Virus record (IMG/VR): IMGVR_UViG_3300005527_000069
Location: 1 to 60,370 of that record
DNA: 60,370 nucleotides
Origin: a virus
Strand: one strand, 5' to 3'
Shown piece after piece: positions 1 to 7,186 of this stretch. The stretch's first letter is position 1. Every line of letters begins with the position of its first letter. The position numbers and the translations under genes were made by a program. Below the pieces are notes generated by a model. It saw nothing but the letters and a program-made list of their open reading frames with translations. It was not told the origin of the DNA and did no database searches.

Positions 1-303
1 CATGAAACACCGGGAGTGAAAGTCAAAGAACTCACAGTAGAGCCAGGAGCCGCTCTCAGCATGCAACGTCATCAAGATCGCGCAGAATTCTGGTTGGTAG
101 CATCGGGCGAAGCCACGGTCTACACAGTGGATTCAACTACCACGGACACTGAACTACAGGGCCGTTATCAGCGTCATCAGTATCTACATATCAGCACACA
201 TGAATGGCATCAGTTGGTCAACGAAGATCCTAACCCGCTCAAGATAGTGGAGATACAGTATGGTGATCGTTGTGAAGAAGAGGACATAGAAAGACAGTTA
301 TGA
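1..303 (+). CDS. Cupin domain, mannose-6-phosphate isomerase type II-like (5' partial)
   Basis: The reading frame is open to the window edge and reads HETPGVKVKEL before the first possible start (GTG at 16), so the gene most likely begins upstream. The visible residues fit the single cupin found at the C-terminus of type II phosphomannose isomerases: a PGAALSMQRHQDRAEFW segment carrying the H-x-H-like metal site, then a WLVASGEATVYT strand. In bacteria this domain interconverts mannose-6-P and fructose-6-P for GDP-mannose synthesis. It overlaps the next glycosyltransferase by 4 nt (ATGA), so a role in supplying nucleotide sugar or as a sugar-binding cupin in a glycan cluster is inferred. Family assignment is good; exact substrate is unknown. 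Confidence 0.7.
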   Translation, partial: HETPGVKVKELTVEPGAALSMQRHQDRAEFWLVASGEATVYTVDSTTTDTELQGRYQRHQYLHISTHEWHQLVNEDPNPLKIVEIQYGDRCEEEDIERQL

Positions 304-1964
304 CTACCAATGTTTACATAGGCTGGGACAGCCGAGAACCCATAGCCGCCGATGTGTGCGAATACAGCATACAGCAAAACGCATCCGAGCCTGTGACGAT
401 CCATATGCTCAAACAAGATGATCTGAGAGAGAATCTGCTTTACACCAGACCCAGAGACGTGCAGGCCAGCACGGAATTCACCTTCACGAGATTTTTAGTT
501 CCGCGTCTCAATGACTATAAAGGCTGGGCTATATTTTGTGACTGTGATTTCCTCTGGTTGGGAGACATACAAGAACTCATAGCACAGGCTGACCCACGAT
601 ATGCCGTGATGTTGGTCAAACATGACTATCGCCCACAAAACACTGTCAAGATGGATGGCCAGCGACAAGAGTATTACCCTCGCAAGAATTGGTCCAGCAT
701 GATATTGTTCAACTGCGGACATAAATCAAACGAATGGCTCACGCCCTATCATATCAACAATGCCACCGGACAGGAACTACACAGATTCTCTTGGCTCAAA
801 GAAGAAGAAATTGGCGAACTCAGACCCGAGTGGAACTGGTTGGTAGGATGGTATCATCAGCCATGGGATGGCACACCCAAAGCTCTGCATTACACCGAAG
901 GCGGCCCCTGGTTTGACAACTACAGCCATTGTGCTTACAGCGATGTATGGAAAGAATATCAATGTGATCTGCGTGCCAAACAAGTGGATCACAGCACCAA
1001 AGAGATCGATAATCTTGATTACCCCCAGGAACTACGGCAGTTACTCAAGGATGTGGTCTGGTCTATCCAAGACAGCAAAAATCTCTACGGTTACAACCAA
1101 CACGGTTATGATGATGTGTGCCAGCGTATCCAGAGATATGCCTGTGATCCAGAACAAAAGCAATTAATAGGAATAAGTGAAATGGAAGACGTCAGCCGCA
1201 AGGCCAAAGAAAAAGGTATCAAGTATGATGGCATAGTGCATAGTTTTGTCACCGGTGCCATGGGACGCATCAGTCCCTGGGTAGATGTGGAGCACAGCGA
1301 CAACCCTATCGCTCTGCGCAGTATCACCAAGAAAAAAATAATGCAACGATGCGAACAACAGGGCCGAGACTACTACTATATCGACACAGGATATTTTGGT
1401 AACGGAAAACTCAAAGACTATCACAGAGTGACCAAGAATGCCATGCAATGGTTAGGTCCCATCCAAGATCGGCCTAGTGATAGATTAGACCGCACCAGAG
1501 TCCGACCCTATCGTCACACACCAGGCAGTAAGATCTTGATCTGTCCGCCCAGCGAGAAAGCTATGAAATATTGGAATCTGGATCTAGATTGCTGGATGGA
1601 AAAGACCATAACCACGATCAAAGAATACACTGATCGAGAGATTGAAGTGCGTCTCAAACAGCCTCGCAGTGTGAGAGCCAGCGTGGATACCATGCAGGAT
1701 GCACTCAACCGAGATGTGCATTGTGTGGTCACTTTCAATTCTATCGCCGCGGTGGAAAGTTTGATCTATGGCAAACCAGTGTTTACCATGGGGCCCAATG
1801 CCGCACAGCCATTGTCCAACAAAGATCTATCCACTATAGAAACACCGTTCATGCCGGACACTGATCAGGTCTATGCCCTTTTGCGCTGTCTAGCCTACCA
1901 TCAGTTCACAGTGGAAGAGATGCGCTCAGGCTATGCCTGGGCCGTGATAAACGGACAAGAATGA
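300..1964 (+). CDS. Two-domain glycosyltransferase-like protein
   Basis: A 554-residue protein. The N-terminal ~230 residues start with a NVYIGWDSREPIAADV strand and carry a D-C-D (DxD) motif in a hydrophobic context (IFCDCDFLWLGD, about residues 76-87), as in GT-A glycosyltransferases that bind nucleotide sugar through a divalent metal. The C-terminal ~180 residues contain HTPGSKILICPPS and VVTFNSIAAVESLIYGKPVF, resembling the nucleotide-sugar half of capsule-type GT-B enzymes and matching the C-terminal parts of the genes at 1961 and 3713. It therefore looks like a GT-A/GT-B-like fusion. It overlaps its neighbours by 4 nt on both sides, so the cluster is probably co-transcribed. Acceptor unknown. 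Confidence 0.6.
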   Translation: MTTNVYIGWDSREPIAADVCEYSIQQNASEPVTIHMLKQDDLRENLLYTRPRDVQASTEFTFTRFLVPRLNDYKGWAIFCDCDFLWLGDIQELIAQADPRYAVMLVKHDYRPQNTVKMDGQRQEYYPRKNWSSMILFNCGHKSNEWLTPYHINNATGQELHRFSWLKEEEIGELRPEWNWLVGWYHQPWDGTPKALHYTEGGPWFDNYSHCAYSDVWKEYQCDLRAKQVDHSTKEIDNLDYPQELRQLLKDVVWSIQDSKNLYGYNQHGYDDVCQRIQRYACDPEQKQLIGISEMEDVSRKAKEKGIKYDGIVHSFVTGAMGRISPWVDVEHSDNPIALRSITKKKIMQRCEQQGRDYYYIDTGYFGNGKLKDYHRVTKNAMQWLGPIQDRPSDRLDRTRVRPYRHTPGSKILICPPSEKAMKYWNLDLDCWMEKTITTIKEYTDREIEVRLKQPRSVRASVDTMQDALNRDVHCVVTFNSIAAVESLIYGKPVFTMGPNAAQPLSNKDLSTIETPFMPDTDQVYALLRCLAYHQFTVEEMRSGYAWAVINGQE

Positions 1965-2914
1965 AAATAGCTGTATACCTCTCTGGTGTTCCTAGGAAAT
2001 CTAAAAACGAATTCAAGCGCGATATCTTGACTAGATTTGCCCATGGTGCCAAGTTGGCCGGAGATGAAGTATATCTAGTGACCCAAGACGAACCTGTAGA
2101 ATGTGATGTGGCAGTGCTCCAAGGCTGGATAGGAATGAAAACCGGCGCACACCTCGAAGTGCGCCGTCGGGTGATCAAACAACAACGGCGAAGCAATGGA
2201 CATACTTTGGCCATGGACAGCAATCTGTTTGGTTTCTTGGAACCTGCAGATTTCAATCGTTATCTGCGTTATAGCCTAGACGACGTGTTTCCTGACACTG
2301 GTTATTATTTTGATCGCGACCCGGATCTACAACGCTGGCAACGAATCAAAGCCCATTATGGTTTCGCCGAGCGCGGATGGAGCAACAACGGTCGCAATAT
2401 CTTGGTCGCACTGCAACGCAATGGCGGTTGGAGCATGGGCGACGTTCCGGTGCAACAGTGGTTGGATACCTTGTTGCCTCAGATACGCCAGCACACTGAT
2501 CGACCCATTGTGATCAGACCTCACCCAGGAAATCTAGCCATAGTGCCTACCATACAACTACCATCTGTGGCCCAGGTTGCCTGGAGCACACAACAAGACA
2601 TCAGAGAAGATCTCAATCAAACCTGGGCCACAGTGACCTACAATTCCAGTCCAGGTGTGGCCAGCATACTGTGGGGAGTTCCTGCATTTGTCACAGATCC
2701 TCGACCTGCCAAAAGCCAAGCCTGGCCCTGGGCCAGCAACAACATAGCAGAGATCGAATCACCACGCCGTGGTGATCGACAAGAGTTTTATACTAAACTA
2801 GCACAATGCCATTGGAGCTCGGAAGAGATCTCCAGCGGTGAAGCCTGGCGATTCATGCGTCAGCGCCTGCCAAAGATTCCTTGCCAATACCCCACACTGC
2901 TGTTCAATCCTTGA
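1961..2914 (+). CDS. Capsule-polysaccharide-type glycosyltransferase-like protein
   Basis: A 317-residue protein that starts inside the previous stop (ATGA). It holds a RPIVIRPHPGN segment (about residue 184) and ATVTYNSSPGVASILWGVP (about residues 224-242), the paired signature of capsule synthesis or CDP-glycerol-type GT-B glycosyltransferases: an RPHP loop, then an N-S-S/G-x2-x-A-x2-G-x-P donor-site helix. The same two blocks recur at 3713-4561 and, in part, at the end of the 300-1964 protein, so the three look like paralogues. The last 55 nt overlap convergently with the minus-strand gene at 2860. Function as a glycan-building enzyme is inferred from fold motifs only. Confidence 0.55.
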   Translation: MKIAVYLSGVPRKSKNEFKRDILTRFAHGAKLAGDEVYLVTQDEPVECDVAVLQGWIGMKTGAHLEVRRRVIKQQRRSNGHTLAMDSNLFGFLEPADFNRYLRYSLDDVFPDTGYYFDRDPDLQRWQRIKAHYGFAERGWSNNGRNILVALQRNGGWSMGDVPVQQWLDTLLPQIRQHTDRPIVIRPHPGNLAIVPTIQLPSVAQVAWSTQQDIREDLNQTWATVTYNSSPGVASILWGVPAFVTDPRPAKSQAWPWASNNIAEIESPRRGDRQEFYTKLAQCHWSSEEISSGEAWRFMRQRLPKIPCQYPTLLFNP

Positions 2915-3699
2915 TTGCGATCATAATCATCGGGTAGGCTATGTCCCAAGGCCTTGCGTTTAGAGCCTTTCATGTGATCCATGTATAGGCCCAAGCGACT
3001 GGCGATAAAAGGATGCCCTGGGCCTTTGCCCGGCAGTTCGGGACTGAGATTGTGGAAAGAGGTCTGTCGTTGCGTCTGGAAGTCTTTGCGGATCACGTCA
3101 AATACAAAACTGTCATGATATTCGCGCAGGCGGAAAAGATCTCCTGTGACATAAAGATCATGCCAACGGTCCATGAAACTGAGCAAATCGGGATGGCGCC
3201 GATTATAGGCCACCCATCCGCATTCGCTGTGATATTTTTCCCTGCGTCCCAGATAACAGGCCATTGCTGAATCTTCGCATATGGTGCTCAAGAAATTTTC
3301 CGGAACGTCCTGGAAAGTCACTGTGTCTGCATCTAACCATATCACCCAGTCGCTGTCTAGAGTGCGGCAAGCATGGATCACAGCAAAGACCTTGTGGCTG
3401 AATCTCACTGCATCCCACTTGAAAGCATTGTCTTTGAACGGTACTCCGGTGTCTTTGGCCACCAACCCATTGGCCATGGGATCGTTGCCCCAGCGATTTT
3501 TGAAATTTACCAAATCTGGTGACTGTGCCAACAGATCCAGGATCTTCACACGATCGCTGGGCGATCTGGGCTGGCAATTTTCTGCATATACTATCAGTTC
3601 CACATCTCCGGGCCAATGGCGATCAAAAGCGTCGATCATGCGCTGGCCATATTGTTTGAGACCCGGGGCATGGAACGTGGTAATTACTGTGTATTTCAT
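2860..3699 (-). CDS. Glycosyltransferase (GT-A type)
   Basis: Read on the minus strand, 279 residues from the ATG at 3699 (MKYTVITTFHAPGLKQYG); an upstream ATG at 3726 would add nine residues but would overlap the divergent gene. DSDWVIWLDADTVTF carries a clear D-A-D motif in the nucleotide-sugar-binding position, and SECGWVAYNRRHPDLLSFMD resembles the acceptor-side region of phage and bacterial GT8/GT2-like enzymes. It is tail-to-tail with the 1961 gene (55 nt overlap). A CTAAATATCC element lies directly upstream on its strand, so it may be a one-gene late unit inserted in reverse into the plus-strand glycosyltransferase cluster. Confidence 0.65.
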   Translation of the reverse strand: MKYTVITTFHAPGLKQYGQRMIDAFDRHWPGDVELIVYAENCQPRSPSDRVKILDLLAQSPDLVNFKNRWGNDPMANGLVAKDTGVPFKDNAFKWDAVRFSHKVFAVIHACRTLDSDWVIWLDADTVTFQDVPENFLSTICEDSAMACYLGRREKYHSECGWVAYNRRHPDLLSFMDRWHDLYVTGDLFRLREYHDSFVFDVIRKDFQTQRQTSFHNLSPELPGKGPGHPFIASRLGLYMDHMKGSKRKALGHSLPDDYDRNQGLNSSVGYWQGIFGRR

Positions 3700-3703
3700 C
3701 GCA

Positions 3704-3713
3704 GGATATTTAG
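3704..3713 (-). promoter_or_regulatory. Putative late promoter, minus strand
   Basis: On the minus strand the sequence reads CTAAATATCC a few nt upstream of the ATG at 3699. It matches the TAAATA core repeated before many genes in this window. Only 13 nt separate the two divergent start codons here, so the element also overlaps the GTG start of the plus-strand gene. Confidence 0.4.
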
Positions 3714-4561
3714 TGATCAAGACCATCGCCTATTTTCCATCTCAGTGCGCTCTCAACAGCAAAGAAGTGTTGGGAGCCTTTTTGGATCGATGTTCTCAAC
3801 AGGGATGGCAACGTAGAGAAAATTCTCTAGATGCGGATGTAGCGGTGATCTGGTCGGTGTTGTGGCACGGTCGCATGCAACCCAATCGTTCAGTGTATCA
3901 GCATTATAAAAATCTCGGCCGACCGGTGATAGTGATAGATGTGGGCGCACTGAAACGTGGGCACACATGGAAGATCGCTGTGGACAACATCACCGCACAG
4001 GGATACTATGGACACACCACGGATCTTGATTGGGATCGCCCTGCCAAATTGGGAGTTAAACTATATCCAGTGCGCTTGGGCCAACCACGATTGATCATAG
4101 CCGCGCAACACAAACAGAGTTTCCAGGTAGAATCATTGCCCAGCATGGAACACTGGATCAATCAACAAATCGCCTTGGCTCGTTCACACACAGACTTGCC
4201 CATAGTCGTGAGACCACATCCCAGGAGTGCATTGGATCCAGGTCTTTTGCCTCGAGATGTGACCATAGAAATGCCTCGCCCTATAAAAAATACCTACGAT
4301 GATTTTGATATCAATTATGACTGCAGGGCCTTGATAAATTATAACAGTGGCTCGGGCATACAGGCCGCCCTGTCTGGTTGCCAAGTCATCGTGGATCCCA
4401 GCAGTTTGGCTGCTCCTATTCGTACCAAATACGAGGATCTAGACACGTTGGTAGATCACGACAGAGATCGATGGTTAGTTGAGATATGCCACACAGAATA
4501 CACAGTTGATGAAATAAGACAAGGTTCATGGTTAAAAAGAATAAAAACCGCGCTGTCGTAG
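3713..4561 (+). CDS. Capsule-polysaccharide-type glycosyltransferase-like protein
   Basis: The frame is open far upstream, but the region before 3713 is antisense to the glycosyltransferase at 2860-3699, so I take the GTG at 3713 (VIKTIAYFPSQCALNSKEV), giving 282 residues. It carries the same blocks as the 1961 gene: LPIVVRPHPRSALDP near the middle and ALINYNSGSGIQAALSGCQV near the end, which are the RPHP loop and donor-site helix of capsule-type GT-B enzymes. It overlaps the next glycosyltransferase by 34 nt. Probably a paralogue of the 1961 product acting on a related glycan; substrate unknown. Confidence 0.55.
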   Translation: MIKTIAYFPSQCALNSKEVLGAFLDRCSQQGWQRRENSLDADVAVIWSVLWHGRMQPNRSVYQHYKNLGRPVIVIDVGALKRGHTWKIAVDNITAQGYYGHTTDLDWDRPAKLGVKLYPVRLGQPRLIIAAQHKQSFQVESLPSMEHWINQQIALARSHTDLPIVVRPHPRSALDPGLLPRDVTIEMPRPIKNTYDDFDINYDCRALINYNSGSGIQAALSGCQVIVDPSSLAAPIRTKYEDLDTLVDHDRDRWLVEICHTEYTVDEIRQGSWLKRIKTALS

Positions 4562-5286
4562 AAACAGCGACATTGGAGCATATTGATTGCGCCTGCTTGA
4601 TACACGACACCTTGTATCCATGGGACTATGTGGACAAACTCTACAATGCTCTTTGTCGCAATCTTTCTCTGCCGGTGAGAATGCATGTTTATACCGAAAG
4701 CAACAGAGTAGTGCCTGGTCACATGATACATCATGCCTTGGAAGAATGGCCTGGTGTGCGCGGCCCCAAACGATCGTGGTGGTACAAGATACAGTTATTC
4801 AACCCACGGCATCATAGAGGACCCATGCTGTATTTGGATCTGGACACAGTGATCGTAGGCAATCTTGATTGGGTGTGGCGATTGCCCACGGATAGATTCT
4901 GGGCTGTGCAAGACTTCAAATATCTGTTCCGGCCCAGTAAAATAGCCATGAACTCCAGCATGATGTGGTTTGATCCTGCGAAGTTCGCGCACATTTATCA
5001 GCATTTTGATCCTGGGCAAATAGCACACAAACGCACGGCATGGCACGGTGATCAGGACTATCTACATGAGATACTGGGTCCTGGCCGAGAAAATTACTTT
5101 GAAAAAACCAGGGTGCAAAGTTGGCGCTGGCAACTCAAAGATGGAGGATTTGATTTTCGCACCCGTAAATATCTAGCCCCCGGCACTGGAACACACATAC
5201 CAGATTCTACCAGTGTGTTGATTTTCCATGGCAGTCCCAAACCACACGAAGTGAAAGATGCTGTGATTGAACAGCACTGGTGCTAA
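4528..5286 (+). CDS. Glycosyltransferase (GT-A type, GT8-like)
   Basis: A 252-residue protein. MLYLDLDTVIVGNLDW (about residues 98-113) contains the D-L-D metal and nucleotide-sugar motif. KRSWWYKIQLFNP just before it is the usual pre-motif helix, and NSSMMWFDP plus a late HGSPKPHE fit GT8-like enzymes, where the final H-G-x2-K-P binds the diphosphate. The stop codon TAA lies inside the late-promoter-like CTAAATAC element at 5283-5290. It is the last member of the five-gene glycosyltransferase cluster, so the phage probably builds or trims a specific oligosaccharide, or decorates its own virion or DNA (inference). Confidence 0.7.
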   Translation: MVKKNKNRAVVETATLEHIDCACLIHDTLYPWDYVDKLYNALCRNLSLPVRMHVYTESNRVVPGHMIHHALEEWPGVRGPKRSWWYKIQLFNPRHHRGPMLYLDLDTVIVGNLDWVWRLPTDRFWAVQDFKYLFRPSKIAMNSSMMWFDPAKFAHIYQHFDPGQIAHKRTAWHGDQDYLHEILGPGRENYFEKTRVQSWRWQLKDGGFDFRTRKYLAPGTGTHIPDSTSVLIFHGSPKPHEVKDAVIEQHWC

Positions 5287-5290
5287 ATAC
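5283..5290 (+). promoter_or_regulatory. Putative late promoter CTAAATAC
   Basis: CTAAATAC overlaps the stop codon of the glycosyltransferase gene. It precedes a 105-nt leader to the 5396 gene; the leader holds a GTGCG...CGCAC hairpin and an inverted copy (GTATTTAG) at 5369-5376. Confidence 0.45.
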
Positions 5291-5395
5291 TATGTGCGGT
5301 TCGGATACGGCTGTATCGCACGATAAAGATCCGGGTGCGCTAAGCCAAGCGATAGCCAGCCTAATGTCGTATTTAGATATTCAAAAGGAAAAATT

Positions 5396-5839
5396 ATGGC
5401 AAGCGTATTATTCCGCGGACGTGTTTTTGCAACACCCTCGGCAACAACAATTTTAATCGATGGCAATGAAGTTTTTAGCGGACAAGTAGGAGTTGGACAA
5501 CCGCTAGACACAGAAATTACATTGTTTTCTACAGATATTCCAGTGACAGGCAACGCTGTTGTTACTGCCCCTGTGTCAGTATCTGTCACATCCGGTGTAA
5601 TCACTGTGGGGCAAGTAGTCCGTTCAACTGATCCATCTACCTGTGGCTTTGATATGAGAAACAACGACATCCTAATCAACGGACAAGCACCTGAATGGCC
5701 AGCCACACCAGTGGATCCAATGCCAGGCGGCACGCCCCAGAGCCCCATCTGGAGCGGTTGGTTTTTTGAAATCAGCGCAGGAGAGACCATCACGTTCACT
5801 ATTGATGTAACAAATCCAGGTAATGTATCACCCACCTGA
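5396..5839 (+). CDS. Putative virion structural protein, beta-rich
   Basis: A 147-residue protein with an AAGGAA ribosome-binding site 6 nt upstream of the ATG. I do not recognise the family. The sequence is rich in Thr, Val and Gly with alternating hydrophobic residues (SATTILIDGNEVFSGQVGVG; GETITFTIDVTNPGNVSPT at the end), as expected for an immunoglobulin-like or jelly-roll beta fold with no charged catalytic cluster. It sits alone between a late-type promoter and a strong terminator, like the single-gene late unit at 24373-24756. A small capsid or tail decoration protein is a reasonable guess, not shown. Confidence 0.5.
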   Translation: MASVLFRGRVFATPSATTILIDGNEVFSGQVGVGQPLDTEITLFSTDIPVTGNAVVTAPVSVSVTSGVITVGQVVRSTDPSTCGFDMRNNDILINGQAPEWPATPVDPMPGGTPQSPIWSGWFFEISAGETITFTIDVTNPGNVSPT

Positions 5840-5860
5840 TATAGTTTCAAATGGTAAAAC

Positions 5861-5886
5861 AACCCTGCCTTCGGCAGGGTTTTTTT
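5861..5886 (+). terminator. Rho-independent terminator
   Basis: A 9-bp stem AACCCTGCC / GGCAGGGTT with a TTC loop, followed by a run of T. It closes the unit ending at 5839 and is followed at once by GTGGTTGACC, the start of the next promoter. Confidence 0.85.
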
Positions 5887-5890
5887 GTGG

Positions 5891-5919
5891 TTGACCACAA
5901 AATCCTTTTTCCGTAAAAT
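5891..5919 (+). promoter_or_regulatory. Sigma70-type promoter P1 of the AAA+ ATPase unit
   Basis: TTGACC, 17-bp spacer, TAAAAT. It lies just after the terminator and about 105 bp upstream of a second, stronger promoter in the same leader. Confidence 0.55.
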
Positions 5920-5996
5920 ACAATTATAGTAAATTTTAGCAGAATAGATCTGTGGCAAAAAAACAACACCCATAAAATGGGGGATTTTTGCCCAGG

Positions 5997-6025
5997 TTGA
6001 CCAGAATTAGCCATTTTGCTATAAT
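5997..6025 (+). promoter_or_regulatory. Sigma70-type promoter P2 of the AAA+ ATPase unit
   Basis: TTGACC, exactly 17 bp, TATAAT, with an extended -10 TGC. The stretch GCCATTTTGCTATAATATG is repeated exactly at 37681-37699 before the small gene at 37728. An AAAGGAG ribosome-binding site follows before the ATG at 6058. Expected to be read by host sigma70 RNA polymerase, i.e. early expression. Confidence 0.85.
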
Positions 6026-6057
6026 ATGGGTATAGTAACAAAAAAGGAGCCTAGACA

Positions 6058-7083
6058 ATGACGCAAGTCCTCATCAAGCGCGGTGTGTATCGCAATCAAC
6101 CCATCGTGAACACCAACTTCACCCTAGTGAAAGATTTCTCCAGTTCGGCAAAAGGCAATTTCGTAACCGTGCAAAACGGCGATAATTTTCCTGGCTTTCC
6201 TGACGAGATCCGTGTTAAACTAGACTCTATCGAAGACATCGAAATCACCGGAGGTATTGTGTCGCAATCTAACAAGGTAGTAGAATTTAAAAAGACCGAA
6301 AAACCTGAAGAAACTGACGAAGAAATCATGGATCGTATTGAGCAACGGTTCGGGATCCTAGACGACATGACCAAGGCCGCCATCGCTGGCGACATCCGTG
6401 CCATGATTGTCACAGGCCCTCCTGGAGTGGGCAAATCCTACGGGGTAGAGTATCAACTGGAAAAGGCCGGCTTGTTTGATAACATCAGCGGTCGCAAGAT
6501 CAAGTATGAAGTGATCAAAGGTGCCATGACTCCTATAGGATTGTATTGCACCTTGTATAAACATTCGGACCCTAAAAACGTCTTGGTGTTTGACGACTGC
6601 GACTCCATTCTGCTAGATGACATCGCGCTGAACATCTTGAAAGCCGCTCTGGACTCGGGCAAAAAACGTCGTATCCATTGGAATTCAGACTCTTCGATGT
6701 TGCGCCGTGAAGGTGTTCCTGACCAGTTCGACTTCAAGGGTTCGGTGATTTTCATCACCAATCTAAAGTTTGATCATCTCAAGAGCAAGAAACTGCAAGA
6801 TCATCTTGAGGCTTTGCAGAGTCGCTGTCACTTCCTGGACCTTACGCTGAACACCACCCGCGACAAGATCCTGCGCATCAAGCAGATCTTCCGCAAAGGT
6901 GACTTGTTCCAGGACTATGATTTCTCACCCGAACAGGGCGATGAGATTGTCCAATTCATGCAGGACAACCATGCCCGCATGCGCGAGATCAGTCTGCGCA
7001 TGGCGCTGAAATTGGCAGACTTGACCAAAGTCAGTTCTAACTGGAAAGCCCTAGCAGAGAATACCTGCATGCGACACGAATAA
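6058..7083 (+). CDS. AAA+ family ATPase
   Basis: A 341-residue P-loop ATPase. Walker A is GPPGVGKS at residues 120-127, Walker B is LVFDDCD (Asp179/Asp180), and a sensor-1-like Asn follows in VIFITN (about 235). The N-terminal ~90 residues form a separate region and DEEIMDRIEQRFGILDDM is a helical linker. The family occurs in many marine T4-like phages; its substrate is not established to my knowledge, though a remodelling or clamp-loader-like role is plausible. It has two sigma70-type promoters and its own terminator, so it is a one-gene unit likely expressed early and independently of late transcription. Confidence 0.8.
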   Translation: MTQVLIKRGVYRNQPIVNTNFTLVKDFSSSAKGNFVTVQNGDNFPGFPDEIRVKLDSIEDIEITGGIVSQSNKVVEFKKTEKPEETDEEIMDRIEQRFGILDDMTKAAIAGDIRAMIVTGPPGVGKSYGVEYQLEKAGLFDNISGRKIKYEVIKGAMTPIGLYCTLYKHSDPKNVLVFDDCDSILLDDIALNILKAALDSGKKRRIHWNSDSSMLRREGVPDQFDFKGSVIFITNLKFDHLKSKKLQDHLEALQSRCHFLDLTLNTTRDKILRIKQIFRKGDLFQDYDFSPEQGDEIVQFMQDNHARMREISLRMALKLADLTKVSSNWKALAENTCMRHE

Positions 7084-7090
7084 GTTTACC

Positions 7091-7128
7091 CGGATCGCCA
7101 TCAAATAGTCTAGCTCCTAGGCGATCCG
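7091..7128 (+). repeat. Inverted repeat / large stem-loop after the ATPase gene
   Basis: CGGATCGCC at 7091-7099 is perfectly complementary to GGCGATCCG at 7120-7128 with a 20-nt loop containing CTAG twice. It has no T run and lies before the true terminator, so it may act as a 3' mRNA stabiliser or protein-binding site. Confidence 0.5.
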
Positions 7129-7134
7129 TTTCAC

Positions 7135-7167
7135 AGAGGCACCCTTTAAAAAGGTGCCTCTTTTTTT
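7135..7167 (+). terminator. Rho-independent terminator
   Basis: A 9-bp stem AGAGGCACC / GGTGCCTCT with a 9-nt loop, followed by seven T. It ends the AAA+ ATPase transcript. Confidence 0.85.
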
Positions 7168-7186
7168 GACCTCGCTAAGTATTCAC

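Noticed and set aside
5292-5456. A 54-residue frame starting MCGSDTAVSHDKDPGALSQA directly after the CTAAATAC element.
   Set aside because: It overlaps the 5396 gene, has no SD and no protein-like composition that I can defend; the 5396 gene has a good SD.
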